6,473 bases of DNA from Coprothermobacterota bacterium (GCA_026389415.1 JAPLHX010000261.1:1-6473); one strand, 5' to 3'; counted from the stretch's first letter, positions 1-5,394 are shown. The notes: generated by a model from the sequence alone, not told the origin. Program-made: numbers and translations.

Positions 1-53
1 CAATGAAGTAAGTAATGACAGGTATGATAACAATGCCTTATGGTTTCTTGGTC

Positions 54-80
54 AATATGTAAAATATGTAAAACATGTAA
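54..80. repeat. Three tandem 9-bp units
   Basis: Three consecutive 9-base units read aatatgtaa, aatatgtaa and aacatgtaa, the third differing by one base. This is a small AT-rich microsatellite in apparently non-coding DNA. No function can be assigned. Confidence 0.7.
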
Positions 81-380
81 AAAGTGACCTTGTGCCGACT
101 GGGTGGTGGCATCGAGACTCTGGGCGGGCTCGCTTGGATGCGCACCGTCCAGGCAATAGGCTTTGCACTAGGAGTTGGGGTGGGTCCTCCACAGTGAGAC
201 TTCTTAAGCCTTATAATCTTCCTCTTTTTTTTACATAATAATTTTCTGCCAAAGAAAAACTTGAAATCGTCCAATCCAAAAGGGTCGCTTCTGCGGGCGG
301 GCGGAAGGGGGATTTGGGGGGAATTCCGCCCGCCCCATAAATCCGTTTGGCAAGCTCAGGACAGGTTTTGGGCAAAATCA

Positions 381-398
381 GTTCGAATTTTTTCGAAC
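381..398. repeat. Short inverted repeat GTTCGAA-N4-TTCGAAC
   Basis: Two perfect 7-base arms flank a tttt spacer, so the element is an 18-base dyad. It could be a protein-binding dyad or chance. The arms run in the opposite sense to a classical GAAC-N4-GTTC LexA box, so I do not call it an SOS operator. Confidence 0.4.
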
Positions 399-492
399 GC
401 ACACCGCCAATCGATGCATTGGCATAAACATCCTGGCTTCCTTTTCTGATACCAGTCAGATCGTGGACCGGCGGAGGGTCGCAGGATTGCCG

Positions 493-534
493 AAAAAGGA
501 GAGGGAGCATTCACCAGGGCGGTGATGCTCCCTC
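493..534 (-). terminator. Rho-independent terminator of the DedA gene
   Basis: On the minus strand a strong hairpin has 14-base arms (plus-strand 501-515 and 521-534, one bulged base in the left arm) around the 5-base loop agggc. It is followed on the minus strand by TCC and five Ts (493-500). It lies about 77 bases beyond the stop of the DedA-family gene, and no gene intervenes. There is no T-run on the plus-strand side, so it appears one-directional. Confidence 0.75.
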
Positions 535-610
535 AGGGGGAAAAGGGAGGGTCAGGACAAGGAAAGTCTTGTCGATGGATTAGACGGAAAACCCGCAAGA
601 AAAGTTCATT

Positions 611-1282
611 TTACGGATCGACAGGACGGTCGGCTTTTGGAGGAACCTCTGACGGGTTCAAGCCCTGCTTTTTCATCAATCGCCGGCGACGCAGAATCAA
701 CCAGGCCAATCCACCGAGGAGGATCAGGCCCAAACCGATCACGACCCACAATATCGGTCCGTGCATCGCCTGGTAGATCGCTTCCCAATTATTACCCAAC
801 AACAAGCCCAACCAAGCGAATAGCCAGCACCAAAGCAGTGACCCCAGCGTGGAGAGGAGCAGAAAAAGTCCAATGTTTAGCCGGGTGGAGCCGGCCGGAT
901 AGGAGACGAGGCCGCGCACTACGGGCAAGAGACGGGCCCAGAACACTACGTTCTGCCCGTAGCGGGCAAACCAGCGGATCGCTCGATCCATGCTGTTGGG
1001 CGAAATGAAAAGAAACCGACCGACTTTATGTATTGCCTGATCTCCCCATTTGCGACCGATCCAATAGGAGAATAGCGAACCCGCCGTACAACCCAAAGTG
1101 CCGGCGGCCACCGCTTCCCACATTTCCATCTGGCCAATGCTCACCAGGAAACCGGCCAAAGGCATGATGATTTCTGACGGCAAGGGTGCTCCCATGCTCT
1201 CGACGGTCATGGTAAGGAAGACTGCCCAGGAGCCGAAGTTCATCACGAGCATCCGGAGGTACTCTGTGATTTGCTCAAACAT
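611..1282 (-). CDS. DedA-family (SNARE-associated / VTT domain) membrane protein
   Basis: This predicts a 223-residue integral membrane protein of the DedA family. Family members are inner-membrane proteins linked to lipid-carrier recycling and membrane homeostasis; the substrate of this one is unknown. Family marks are visible in order: an N-terminal hydrophobic segment with E28 and the PLPSE motif (33-37) before a glycine-containing re-entrant stretch, the conserved GxxxG/Y region (61-77, ending YWIGR), and the signature VVFWARLLPVVRGLVSYPAG (112-131) with Arg117, Pro120 and Arg123. A C-terminal transmembrane helix (about 176-197) is followed by a basic RRRR cytoplasmic tail. Length is typical. 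The ATG at 1282 was chosen because family N-termini begin just before the first helix; a TTG at 1318 would add 12 polar residues. Neither start has a Shine-Dalgarno site. The gene is monocistronic, divergent from the DUF59 gene, and has its own terminator. Confidence 0.9.
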   Translation of the reverse strand: MFEQITEYLRMLVMNFGSWAVFLTMTVESMGAPLPSEIIMPLAGFLVSIGQMEMWEAVAAGTLGCTAGSLFSYWIGRKWGDQAIHKVGRFLFISPNSMDRAIRWFARYGQNVVFWARLLPVVRGLVSYPAGSTRLNIGLFLLLSTLGSLLWCWLFAWLGLLLGNNWEAIYQAMHGPILWVVIGLGLILLGGLAWLILRRRRLMKKQGLNPSEVPPKADRPVDP

Positions 1283-1385
1283 ATCGGTAGAATAGCGAGG
1301 AAGTCGATCGATGCGCAAACGGACACTGCTGATGCGATGGGAATTTTTTCCCGGCCGCGTCAGTATCTATGATATGGAAGTTGCC

Positions 1386-1392
1386 AAAGGAG
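1386..1392 (+). promoter_or_regulatory. Shine-Dalgarno site fixing the DUF59 start
   Basis: AAAGGAG lies 5 bases before the ATG at 1398. This picks that ATG over upstream in-frame candidates (1311, 1332, 1374), none of which has a comparable site. Confidence 0.8.
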
Positions 1393-1397
1393 ACCAG

Positions 1398-1730
1398 ATG
1401 CCTACACCAAGCAAGGAGCAAGTCCTGGAAGCACTGCGGGAAGTCTATGATCCGGAAATCCCGATCAACGTGGTCGATCTAGGCATGATTTACGATCTCA
1501 TCATCGAGGGCGACAAGGTTTCGGTGAAAATGTCTCTCACCACACCCGGCTGCCCACTGGCCGGCTCCATCACTGATGATGTCAAGAGCCATCTGTTGCG
1601 GGTGGATGGGGTGCAGGAAGCAGACGTGCAGTTGGTTTGGGATCCGCCTTGGACACCGGAGCGGATTGATCGCGACGCCCTGAATCGTTTGTTTGATCAG
1701 CGCAAACCCGCCCAGGAGCCTCACCCCTAA
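1398..1730 (+). CDS. MIP18/DUF59-family Fe-S cluster assembly protein (SufT-like)
   Basis: A 110-residue protein made almost entirely of a DUF59 (MIP18/FeS_assembly_P) domain. Relatives such as SufT, PaaD and the N-terminal domain of some Mrp/ApbC proteins take part in maturing iron-sulfur proteins in the cytoplasm. Visible marks are DPEIPINVVDLGMIYD (18-33), the TTPGCPL motif with the single conserved Cys52, and the family-typical C-terminal VWDPPWTPERI (80-90). The last ~15 residues form a polar, proline-containing tail. The start at 1398 is set by an AAAGGAG site. No suf or other Fe-S gene is adjacent, so a target cannot be inferred from context. It diverges from the DedA gene. A TATGAT hexamer at 1368-1373 could be a -10 element, but I see no convincing -35. 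Confidence 0.9.
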   Translation: MPTPSKEQVLEALREVYDPEIPINVVDLGMIYDLIIEGDKVSVKMSLTTPGCPLAGSITDDVKSHLLRVDGVQEADVQLVWDPPWTPERIDRDALNRLFDQRKPAQEPHP

Positions 1731-2039
1731 CCACGGTTCCTGCAAGAGACGGCTTTCTCCGCGGCAACGCTGCGCAGGACATGGGGGCGCTTGCGTCCAG
1801 GATGGGTCTGACTACAGAGGTACTTGTCGCTGATCCCGCCACCGTTTCCCTGTTTTTGGCCACACCACGCTTGCGCGCCGACCCCAAAAAAAATGTGATC
1901 TCTGCAAACTTTCCTCCCATCGCAGGGAACTGGATCTCGGTGCCAGGTGCGAGCAATCCTCGCTTGCCGGACCGATCCAAACTCCCTGTGACGGAGAAAA
2001 AGGACATGGAGCCAAGGGCTTCCCTTGGCGCTTACGGGT
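1731..2039. other. Intergenic gap between the DUF59 and bS22-like genes
   Basis: About 310 bases with no gene I can support. Open frames exist on both strands (plus 1781-2056; minus 1582-2007 and 1812-2015). They lack Shine-Dalgarno sites, run into the neighbouring gene or hairpin, and resemble no family I know. An imperfect GC-rich inverted repeat (ACGC-T-GCGC near 1767-1775 facing GCGC-TT-GCGT near 1787-1796) has no T-run. The terminator-like hairpin of the small downstream gene (2011-2029) is listed separately. Confidence 0.5.
1994..2029 (-). terminator. Terminator-like hairpin after the bS22-like gene
   Basis: On the minus strand two perfect 8-base arms (GCCAAGGG / CCCTTGGC, plus-strand 2011-2018 and 2022-2029) enclose a 3-base loop. 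A five-T run (plus-strand aaaaa, about 1997-2001) follows roughly 9 bases after the stem. It begins about 10 bases past the stop of the 30-residue gene. The spaced T-run makes it a weaker candidate than a textbook terminator. Confidence 0.55.
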
Positions 2040-2132
2040 TTACCGTTTCCGCTTGAAGCGGAGGGCTTTCCTGCGCTTTTTCAGTTTGTGCTTGGTGATT
2101 GCTTTTCGACGCTTTTTGATGACTGAGCCCAT
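2040..2132 (-). CDS. Small basic ribosomal protein, bS22 / AURKAIP1-COX24 domain family
   Basis: A 30-residue protein beginning MGSVIKKRRKAITKHKLKKR and ending RKALRFKRKR; more than half the residues are Lys or Arg. The MGSVIKKRRK start and the KHK..KKxRK pattern match what I know of the AURKAIP1/COX24 C-terminal domain family (DUF1713). In mycobacteria this family is the small ribosomal subunit protein bS22; in mitochondria it is AURKAIP1 (mS38). Its likely role is an RNA-binding peptide embedded in 16S rRNA of the 30S subunit; that is inference from family. The ATG at 2132 has AGGGAG five bases upstream. A possible promoter lies at 2170-2198 and a hairpin follows the stop, so it seems to be a stand-alone transcription unit. 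It is short enough for length-filtered gene callers to miss. The main alternative, chance coding, is unlikely given the combined signals. Confidence 0.85.
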   Translation of the reverse strand: MGSVIKKRRKAITKHKLKKRRKALRFKRKR

Positions 2133-2137
2133 CGTTA

Positions 2138-2143
2138 CTCCCT
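2138..2143 (-). promoter_or_regulatory. Shine-Dalgarno site of the bS22-like gene
   Basis: On the minus strand AGGGAG stands 5 bases before the ATG at 2132. It is important support for translation of so short a reading frame. Confidence 0.8.
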
Positions 2144-2169
2144 GAAACGGGTATCGTTGTCAAGCGGGA

Positions 2170-2198
2170 AGTGTAGCAGAAACCGCGGGGATTGGAAA
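2170..2198 (-). promoter_or_regulatory. Possible sigma-70-type promoter for the bS22-like gene
   Basis: On the minus strand TTTCCA (plus-strand 2193-2198) and TACACT (2170-2175) are separated by 17 bases, giving 4 of 6 matches to each consensus. Transcription would begin near 2163 and leave a leader of about 30 bases containing the AGGGAG site. Assigned by eye only. Confidence 0.35.
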
Positions 2199-2296
2199 GA
2201 GGCCGCCTCGTTTCATCAGTTGATACGGTGGCTGGGACAGGAATCAATCGACGGGCTACGTGCTAGACTAACTGGAGAGTCCCTGTTGGAGGAGCA

Positions 2297-3427
2297 ATGA
2301 GATTTCGTCTGTTCAAAATCAAGGGGATCACGATCAACATTCATATCACTTGGTTGATCGTGTTTTTCCTTTTCACCTGGAGTTTGGCTTCCGGATATTT
2401 TCCGGCAGTGCTCCCCGGTTGGACCGGGGCCGCCTACTGGGCAGTAGGGGCACTGGCCACCGTATTGCTCTTCGCGGGGGTTTTGCTGCACGAACTGGCT
2501 CATTCATTGGTTTCGATCCGTAGGAAAATCAAAGTGGAGAGCATCACCCTCTTTATTTTTGGCGGGGTGTCCTCCATCGAGAGAGAACCGCAAGATCCCA
2601 CATCGGAGCTATTGATCGCCTTGGCGGGCCCCCTGGTCAGCCTTGTGATTGCCGGAATTTCCTATCTAATCGCCACCTTTAGCCCGGAACCGATTTCGTC
2701 GGCGCTGTTCTCTTATCTGTTCTGGATCAATCTCGTCCTGGCCGGTTTCAATTTGATTCCGGCTTTTCCCTTGGACGGTGGCCGAGTGTTGCGCGCGATT
2801 CTTTGGAAGGTGAAGAAGGATCAGCGCAAGGCTACTCGGATCGCTTCCGCCGTCGGGCTCGTGTTCGCCTATCTTCTGATCCTACTGGGGTTTTTCTGGC
2901 TGCTGCGCGGCGATCTGATCGATGGGATCTGGTTCATCATTCTGGGTTGGTTTCTGCAATCCTCTACGGAAGGAAGCTATCAACAACTGGTGGTCAGGCA
3001 ATCGCTGGAAGGCCTGCAGGTTCTCCAGATCATGTCCAAAGAACTACCGATGGTGCCACCCAACATCAGCCTGGAACAACTGGCCCAAGAGCACTTCCTG
3101 GACCGAACGGAAACGTCCTTTCTGGTGGCCTGGGGGGACCAGATTGAAGGAATCGTCACCCTGTCCGATATGCGTAAAGTACCGCGGGACCAGTGGGCCC
3201 GGGAGACCGTGCGTACCGTGATGACGCCTCTCGACCAAGTGGAGAAGGTGTCGCCCGGCGATTCGACCTATGATGCCTTGATGAAAATGACTGCGCGCGG
3301 TGTTGGCCGCTTGCCGGTGATGGAGAACGGTCAGATCGTGGGTATTATTACCCGGCAGGGATTGTTGGATGCCATCCGCATCCGGGCGGAACTGAGAAAT
3401 CGAGACAACCTCGGGAGAACAAAATGA
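2297..3427 (+). CDS. M50-family (site-2-protease type) zinc metalloprotease with CBS domains
   Basis: A 376-residue polytopic membrane protease. The zinc motif HELAH is at 65-69 (ligands His65 and His69, catalytic Glu66) inside the second hydrophobic segment, and the third-ligand region FNLIPAFPLDGGR is at 151-163 (Asp160). Hydrophobic segments lie near 17-33, 45-64, 105-128, 136-155, 183-203 and 208-221. The cytoplasmic C-terminus holds a weak CBS repeat (about 240-296) and a clear one (about 304-362, with VMTPLDQVEKV and GRLPVMENGQIVGIITRQGLLD). S2P-CBS proteins cut transmembrane substrates such as anti-sigma factors or other membrane regulators; the CBS pair usually senses adenine nucleotides. 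The substrate here is unknown, and no sigma/anti-sigma pair is adjacent. GGAGGAG at 2288-2294 fixes the start. The stop overlaps the next gene's ATG as ATGA. Mycobacterial Rip3 has the same architecture, but orthology is not claimed. Confidence 0.92.
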   Translation: MRFRLFKIKGITINIHITWLIVFFLFTWSLASGYFPAVLPGWTGAAYWAVGALATVLLFAGVLLHELAHSLVSIRRKIKVESITLFIFGGVSSIEREPQDPTSELLIALAGPLVSLVIAGISYLIATFSPEPISSALFSYLFWINLVLAGFNLIPAFPLDGGRVLRAILWKVKKDQRKATRIASAVGLVFAYLLILLGFFWLLRGDLIDGIWFIILGWFLQSSTEGSYQQLVVRQSLEGLQVLQIMSKELPMVPPNISLEQLAQEHFLDRTETSFLVAWGDQIEGIVTLSDMRKVPRDQWARETVRTVMTPLDQVEKVSPGDSTYDALMKMTARGVGRLPVMENGQIVGIITRQGLLDAIRIRAELRNRDNLGRTK

Positions 3428-3804
3428 AAGTGGAATATCCGATCACATTCTTTTATTACAAGGACTTGCAGACCGTCCTTCCCTTCTATCGCGACATTCT
3501 GCAGTTTGAACTGGCGGTGGATCAGGATTGGTGCAAGATCTTACGCGTGTCTCCCACAGCGTACATTGGCCTGGTGGATGAAGCAAAGGGTTCCCTGAAA
3601 GCCACGGCGGACAAACCAGTGCTCTTCACGTTGGTCGTAGATGACGTGGACGCCTGGTATGCCTATCTCCAGACAAAGGGCGTGTGCCTGCTGGGAGAAC
3701 CGGTGCTGCATACCGATATCGGAGTCTATGCCTTCTTCTTGCAGGATCCCAGCGGATACCGTTTGGAGATCCAGCAGTTCATCCATGAACCAACAAGCGG
3801 GTGA
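3424..3804 (+). CDS. VOC / glyoxalase-bleomycin resistance fold protein
   Basis: A 126-residue single-module protein of the vicinal oxygen chelate superfamily. Each half shows the βαβββ pattern: an N-terminal half beginning ITFFYYKDLQTVLPFYRDIL (7-26), and a second half with LFTLVVDDVDAWYAYLQTKG (67-86) and the closing DPSGYRLEIQQF (108-119). Glu115 is at the usual metal-ligand position. The usual histidine near the first strand is not obvious, so metal use is uncertain. Relatives range from lyases and dioxygenases to drug-binding proteins; the substrate cannot be read from sequence. The ATG overlaps the protease stop (ATGA) and a GGGAG lies just upstream, so translation is probably coupled. 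The last codons and stop form the left arm of a perfect palindrome that likely terminates the operon. Confidence 0.88.
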   Translation: MKVEYPITFFYYKDLQTVLPFYRDILQFELAVDQDWCKILRVSPTAYIGLVDEAKGSLKATADKPVLFTLVVDDVDAWYAYLQTKGVCLLGEPVLHTDIGVYAFFLQDPSGYRLEIQQFIHEPTSG

Positions 3805-3829
3805 TCACCCGCTTGTTGGTTCATCTTTT
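3785..3829 (+). terminator. Perfect 40-bp palindrome and T-run ending the protease-VOC operon
   Basis: Positions 3785-3824 are a perfect palindrome: 20-base arms meet at GTGATCAC with no spacer. It is followed on the plus strand by cTTTT (3825-3829). It should form a very stable hairpin and act as a plus-strand terminator. The left arm is coding for the end of the VOC protein, and its TGA stop (3802-3804) sits at the centre. On the minus side no T-run follows, although the convergent pyrB-phzF-DUF296-phzF operon ends here too, so two-way action is only possible. Confidence 0.75.
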
Positions 3830-3835
3830 GGCCTG

Positions 3836-3914
3836 CTCCTCTATTTCTTGATTTCCTGGTACCAATTCTCCGGGTACTCGTCCGCCCGGTTGTCGGCGGA
3901 AGGGGCGAGTACAT
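3836..3914. repeat. 79-bp direct repeat, orphan copy A (DUF296 gene tail)
   Basis: Identical base for base to 4843-4921, at an offset of 1007 bases. On the minus strand it encodes the last 24 residues of the DUF296 protein in a dead copy (VLAPSADNRADEYP ... QEIKK, then TAG) and 5 bases beyond the stop. It has no gene body: it begins 11 bases after the stop of the intact phzF gene and ends 11 bases before the terminator palindrome. It is best read as the original tail of the DUF296 gene, or a duplicate of it, left behind by insertion of the phzF gene. Confidence 0.95.
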
Positions 3915-3925
3915 TTTCCAGATTT

Positions 3926-4813
3926 CTAAAGCCAGAATTGTCCATCGAGTACTATCGCAGCAGAACCTTTCAAGCCAATACTGAGGATATTGTCTGGATC
4001 ACCTCGGATCTCAACCTCAGCTTGACCAGGACGCCCTACAAGGTGACCTTGCTCTAAACGCAAGAAAGGTTTTTCAGATAAATGATAGTGGTAAACAAAA
4101 GCTGCCATGGATCCGGATCCGGCGCCACAAAACGGGTCTTCCCCCACTCCATCCGGGTCAAACATGCGAGCAAAAGCGTCAGCGTTGCTTGAAAACGACT
4201 CCAGACAAAAAAGGAAAGCAGTGGAAACGCCTACCTTCTGCAGTAGGGAGCAGACTTGAATGTATTTGGATTCAGCTCTAAGCATTGCATCGAGAGTTCG
4301 AAGGGGCACGATTAAATAGGGTGCGCCAGTACTCACTACTTGAACAGGTACATCATCCCGGAGATCTGATGGCAGTAAATTGAAGCAAGCAGCTACTTCA
4401 TCTGATGGGATGGTTTCTCCGAAAAAGGGTGCGGGTAGTGTCATCACTACCTGAATCGGCTGACCTGATTCTGCTGCAATTTCAACAGGGTAAACACCGA
4501 TTTGGAACTCAAACTGAATCGTGGTTCGTTTGGCTGAGCATTTGATATAACCTTTCTCTGCTAGAAGGAAGGCGGTCGCAATGGTAGGGTGACCAGCAAA
4601 TGGAATTTCTTTTTTCGGACTGAAGAAACGCAAACGAAAATCAGCTTGAGTAGACGGAAATACAAATGATGTCTCATTGAGGTTGGTTTCACGGGCAATG
4701 AGTTGCATTTGATCGGTAGTCAAACCATCGGCCATTGGTAAAACCGCACATGGGTTTCCCATGAATGGCTGATCGGTAAAAGCGTCAACATAATAAACCG
4801 GAAAGGATTTCAT
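3926..4813 (-). CDS. PhzF-family isomerase-like protein (intact copy)
   Basis: A 295-residue protein of the PhzF/YddE family, with two similar diaminopimelate-epimerase-like domains. Family marks are YVDAFTDQPFMGNPCAV (8-24), ARETNLNETSF (40-50) with Glu47 matching the catalytic acid/base Glu45 of Pseudomonas PhzF, FAGHPT (72-77), QVVSTG (158-163), and the second-domain motif EDPFCGAGSGSMAAF (225-239). The known PhzF reaction isomerises a dihydrohydroxyanthranilate in phenazine synthesis. Most relatives, including those without phz genes as here, have no known substrate. The ATG at 4813 has GAAAGG about 6 bases upstream; an in-frame extension to 4924 would read through the tail repeat and is rejected. 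Hand-counted 60-base blocks give 40-48% GC, against 55-68% in neighbours, and an exact 79-bp repeat flanks the gene. This points to recent acquisition. Confidence 0.92.
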   Translation of the reverse strand: MKSFPVYYVDAFTDQPFMGNPCAVLPMADGLTTDQMQLIARETNLNETSFVFPSTQADFRLRFFSPKKEIPFAGHPTIATAFLLAEKGYIKCSAKRTTIQFEFQIGVYPVEIAAESGQPIQVVMTLPAPFFGETIPSDEVAACFNLLPSDLRDDVPVQVVSTGAPYLIVPLRTLDAMLRAESKYIQVCSLLQKVGVSTAFLFCLESFSSNADAFARMFDPDGVGEDPFCGAGSGSMAAFVYHYHLSEKPFLRLEQGHLVGRPGQAEVEIRGDPDNILSIGLKGSAAIVLDGQFWL

Positions 4814-4831
4814 TGCAGCCTTTCTCAGTTT

Positions 4832-4853
4832 CTCCTCTATTTCTCCTCTATTT
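4832..4853. repeat. 11-bp tandem duplication at the phzF/DUF296 junction
   Basis: The unit ctcctctattt occurs twice back to back (4832-4842 and 4843-4853). On the minus strand this is AAATAGAGGAG twice, the first unit containing the DUF296 TAG stop. The orphan copy A has only one unit. It marks one edge of the inserted segment. Confidence 0.9.
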
Positions 4854-4921
4854 CTTGATTTCCTGGTACCAATTCTCCGGGTACTCGTCCGCCCGGTTGT
4901 CGGCGGAAGGGGCGAGTACAT
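4843..4921. repeat. 79-bp direct repeat, copy B (3' end of the intact DUF296 gene)
   Basis: This is the partner of 3836-3914 with no mismatch. It covers the last 74 bases of the DUF296 gene (24 codons, the stop and part of a codon) and 5 bases past the stop. Homology stops abruptly on both sides: the base at 4842 differs from 3835, and sequence after 4921 diverges from that after 3914. Recombination between the copies would delete 1007 bases including the whole intact phzF gene while keeping the DUF296 gene and terminator. Confidence 0.95.
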
Positions 4922-5381
4922 CAATCCCCAGGATCTCGGTGATGAAGCATTCCACTACACCCTTGACGATGGAACCTTTCTCCAAGTGCCCGCTGACCGT
5001 AGGTACGTTCCAGGCGCCACCAATTACGGCATGGACGGCAGGGAACGGCTCTTCCTTCCCGTCTTTGCCTGGGCGGGGGTGAATGACGCCACCCATCGCC
5101 CCTACCATTGACAGGTTTTCAAAAACAGCCGGCGCTTCCCAGTGCCAGTTGCCGGGATCATTCTTGTCCGGGATCCACATCAGCAATTTGGCGGGTTGCA
5201 GCCCGCCCATGAAAGCGGCGTGGATCTTGGCGAAACGGACGTTGTGATCCTTGGCAAACTGCTGCAGGGCCAGGAAAACATCGGCTCCTGTGGTCATGCG
5301 GATAATCCACTCACGCCCGCGTTGGGCCTCGACTGCGTGGTAGTCATCCGGTTTGGTGGAATCCAATTCCCATTTTTGCAT
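4848..5381 (-). CDS. DUF296 / PPC-domain protein
   Basis: A 177-residue protein with a PPC (plant and prokaryote conserved, DUF296) domain over about residues 19-152. Visible marks are the opening RGREWIIRMTTGADVFLALQ (21-40), FAKIHAAFMGGLQPAKL (50-66), a glycine turn SMVGAMGGV (91-99), AVHAVIGGAW (115-124) with His117, and the closing SGHLEKGSIVKGVVECFI (130-147). Bacterial PPC proteins form trimers. They are often named DNA-binding by analogy with plant AT-hook proteins, but this one has no AT-hook, so DNA binding should not be assumed. The canonical HxH pair is reduced to a single His here. Its ATG has AAGGAG 7 bases upstream and lies 18 bases after the stop of the broken phzF copy, so it is operonic. 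Its last 74 bases are duplicated beyond the next gene. Confidence 0.88.
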   Translation of the reverse strand: MQKWELDSTKPDDYHAVEAQRGREWIIRMTTGADVFLALQQFAKDHNVRFAKIHAAFMGGLQPAKLLMWIPDKNDPGNWHWEAPAVFENLSMVGAMGGVIHPRPGKDGKEEPFPAVHAVIGGAWNVPTVSGHLEKGSIVKGVVECFITEILGIDVLAPSADNRADEYPENWYQEIKK

Positions 5382-5388
5382 TTCGTTT

Positions 5389-5394
5389 CTCCTT
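5389..5394 (-). promoter_or_regulatory. Shine-Dalgarno site of the DUF296 gene
   Basis: On the minus strand AAGGAG lies 7 bases before the ATG at 5381, within the 18-base gap after the upstream stop. It supports independent translation even though the upstream phzF frame is broken. Confidence 0.8.

Larger units (their letters stand above)
1..490. other. Region without a recognisable gene
   Basis: I find no coding region here that I can support. Two minus-strand open frames exist (38-274 and 211-510). Both lack a Shine-Dalgarno site and are rich in proline and low-complexity sequence, and I recognise neither. The second opens immediately after an in-frame stop, inside the terminator hairpin of the neighbouring gene. 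Base composition is uneven: 1-90 and 200-260 are AT-rich, while 90-180 and 280-340 are G-rich on the plus strand. A 9-bp tandem repeat (54-80) and a short inverted repeat (381-398) are listed separately. No tRNA-like cloverleaf or SRP RNA core motif was seen. It may be intergenic DNA or the decayed remains of a gene. Confidence 0.5.

Noticed and set aside
212..217. Perfect TATAAT hexamer on the plus strand
   Set aside because: No -35-like hexamer lies 16-18 bases upstream and no plus-strand gene follows.
38..274. Minus-strand frame of 78 codons
   Set aside because: It is proline-rich with a low-complexity end derived from the 9-bp tandem repeat, and has no SD and no family resemblance.
381..398. 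SOS (LexA) operator
   Set aside because: The dyad is GTTCGAA-N4-TTCGAAC, whereas the Gram-positive-type box needs GAAC-N4-GTTC. The arm order is wrong and no SOS gene is adjacent.
211..510. Minus-strand frame of 99 codons
   Set aside because: It starts right after an in-frame stop inside the terminator hairpin, has no SD and matches no known family. It is kept only as a possible relic in the description of 1-490.
1582..2007. Minus-strand frame of 141 codons
   Set aside because: It has no SD, overlaps the end of the DUF59 gene antisense and resembles no family.
1781..2056. Plus-strand frame of 91 codons in the gap after the DUF59 gene
   Set aside because: It runs antisense through the bS22-like gene's hairpin and stop, has only AGGA one base from the ATG, and no recognisable domain.
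3836..4921. Insertion sequence or transposon
   Set aside because: The bracketed segment encodes only a PhzF-family protein. There is no transposase, the ends have no terminal inverted repeats, and 79 bp is far longer than usual target duplications.
3926..4924. Longer version of the intact PhzF protein starting at 4924
   Set aside because: The extra 37 residues come from reading the DUF296 tail repeat out of frame. They match no PhzF N-terminus, and the ATG at 4813 has a suitable SD and the family-typical start.
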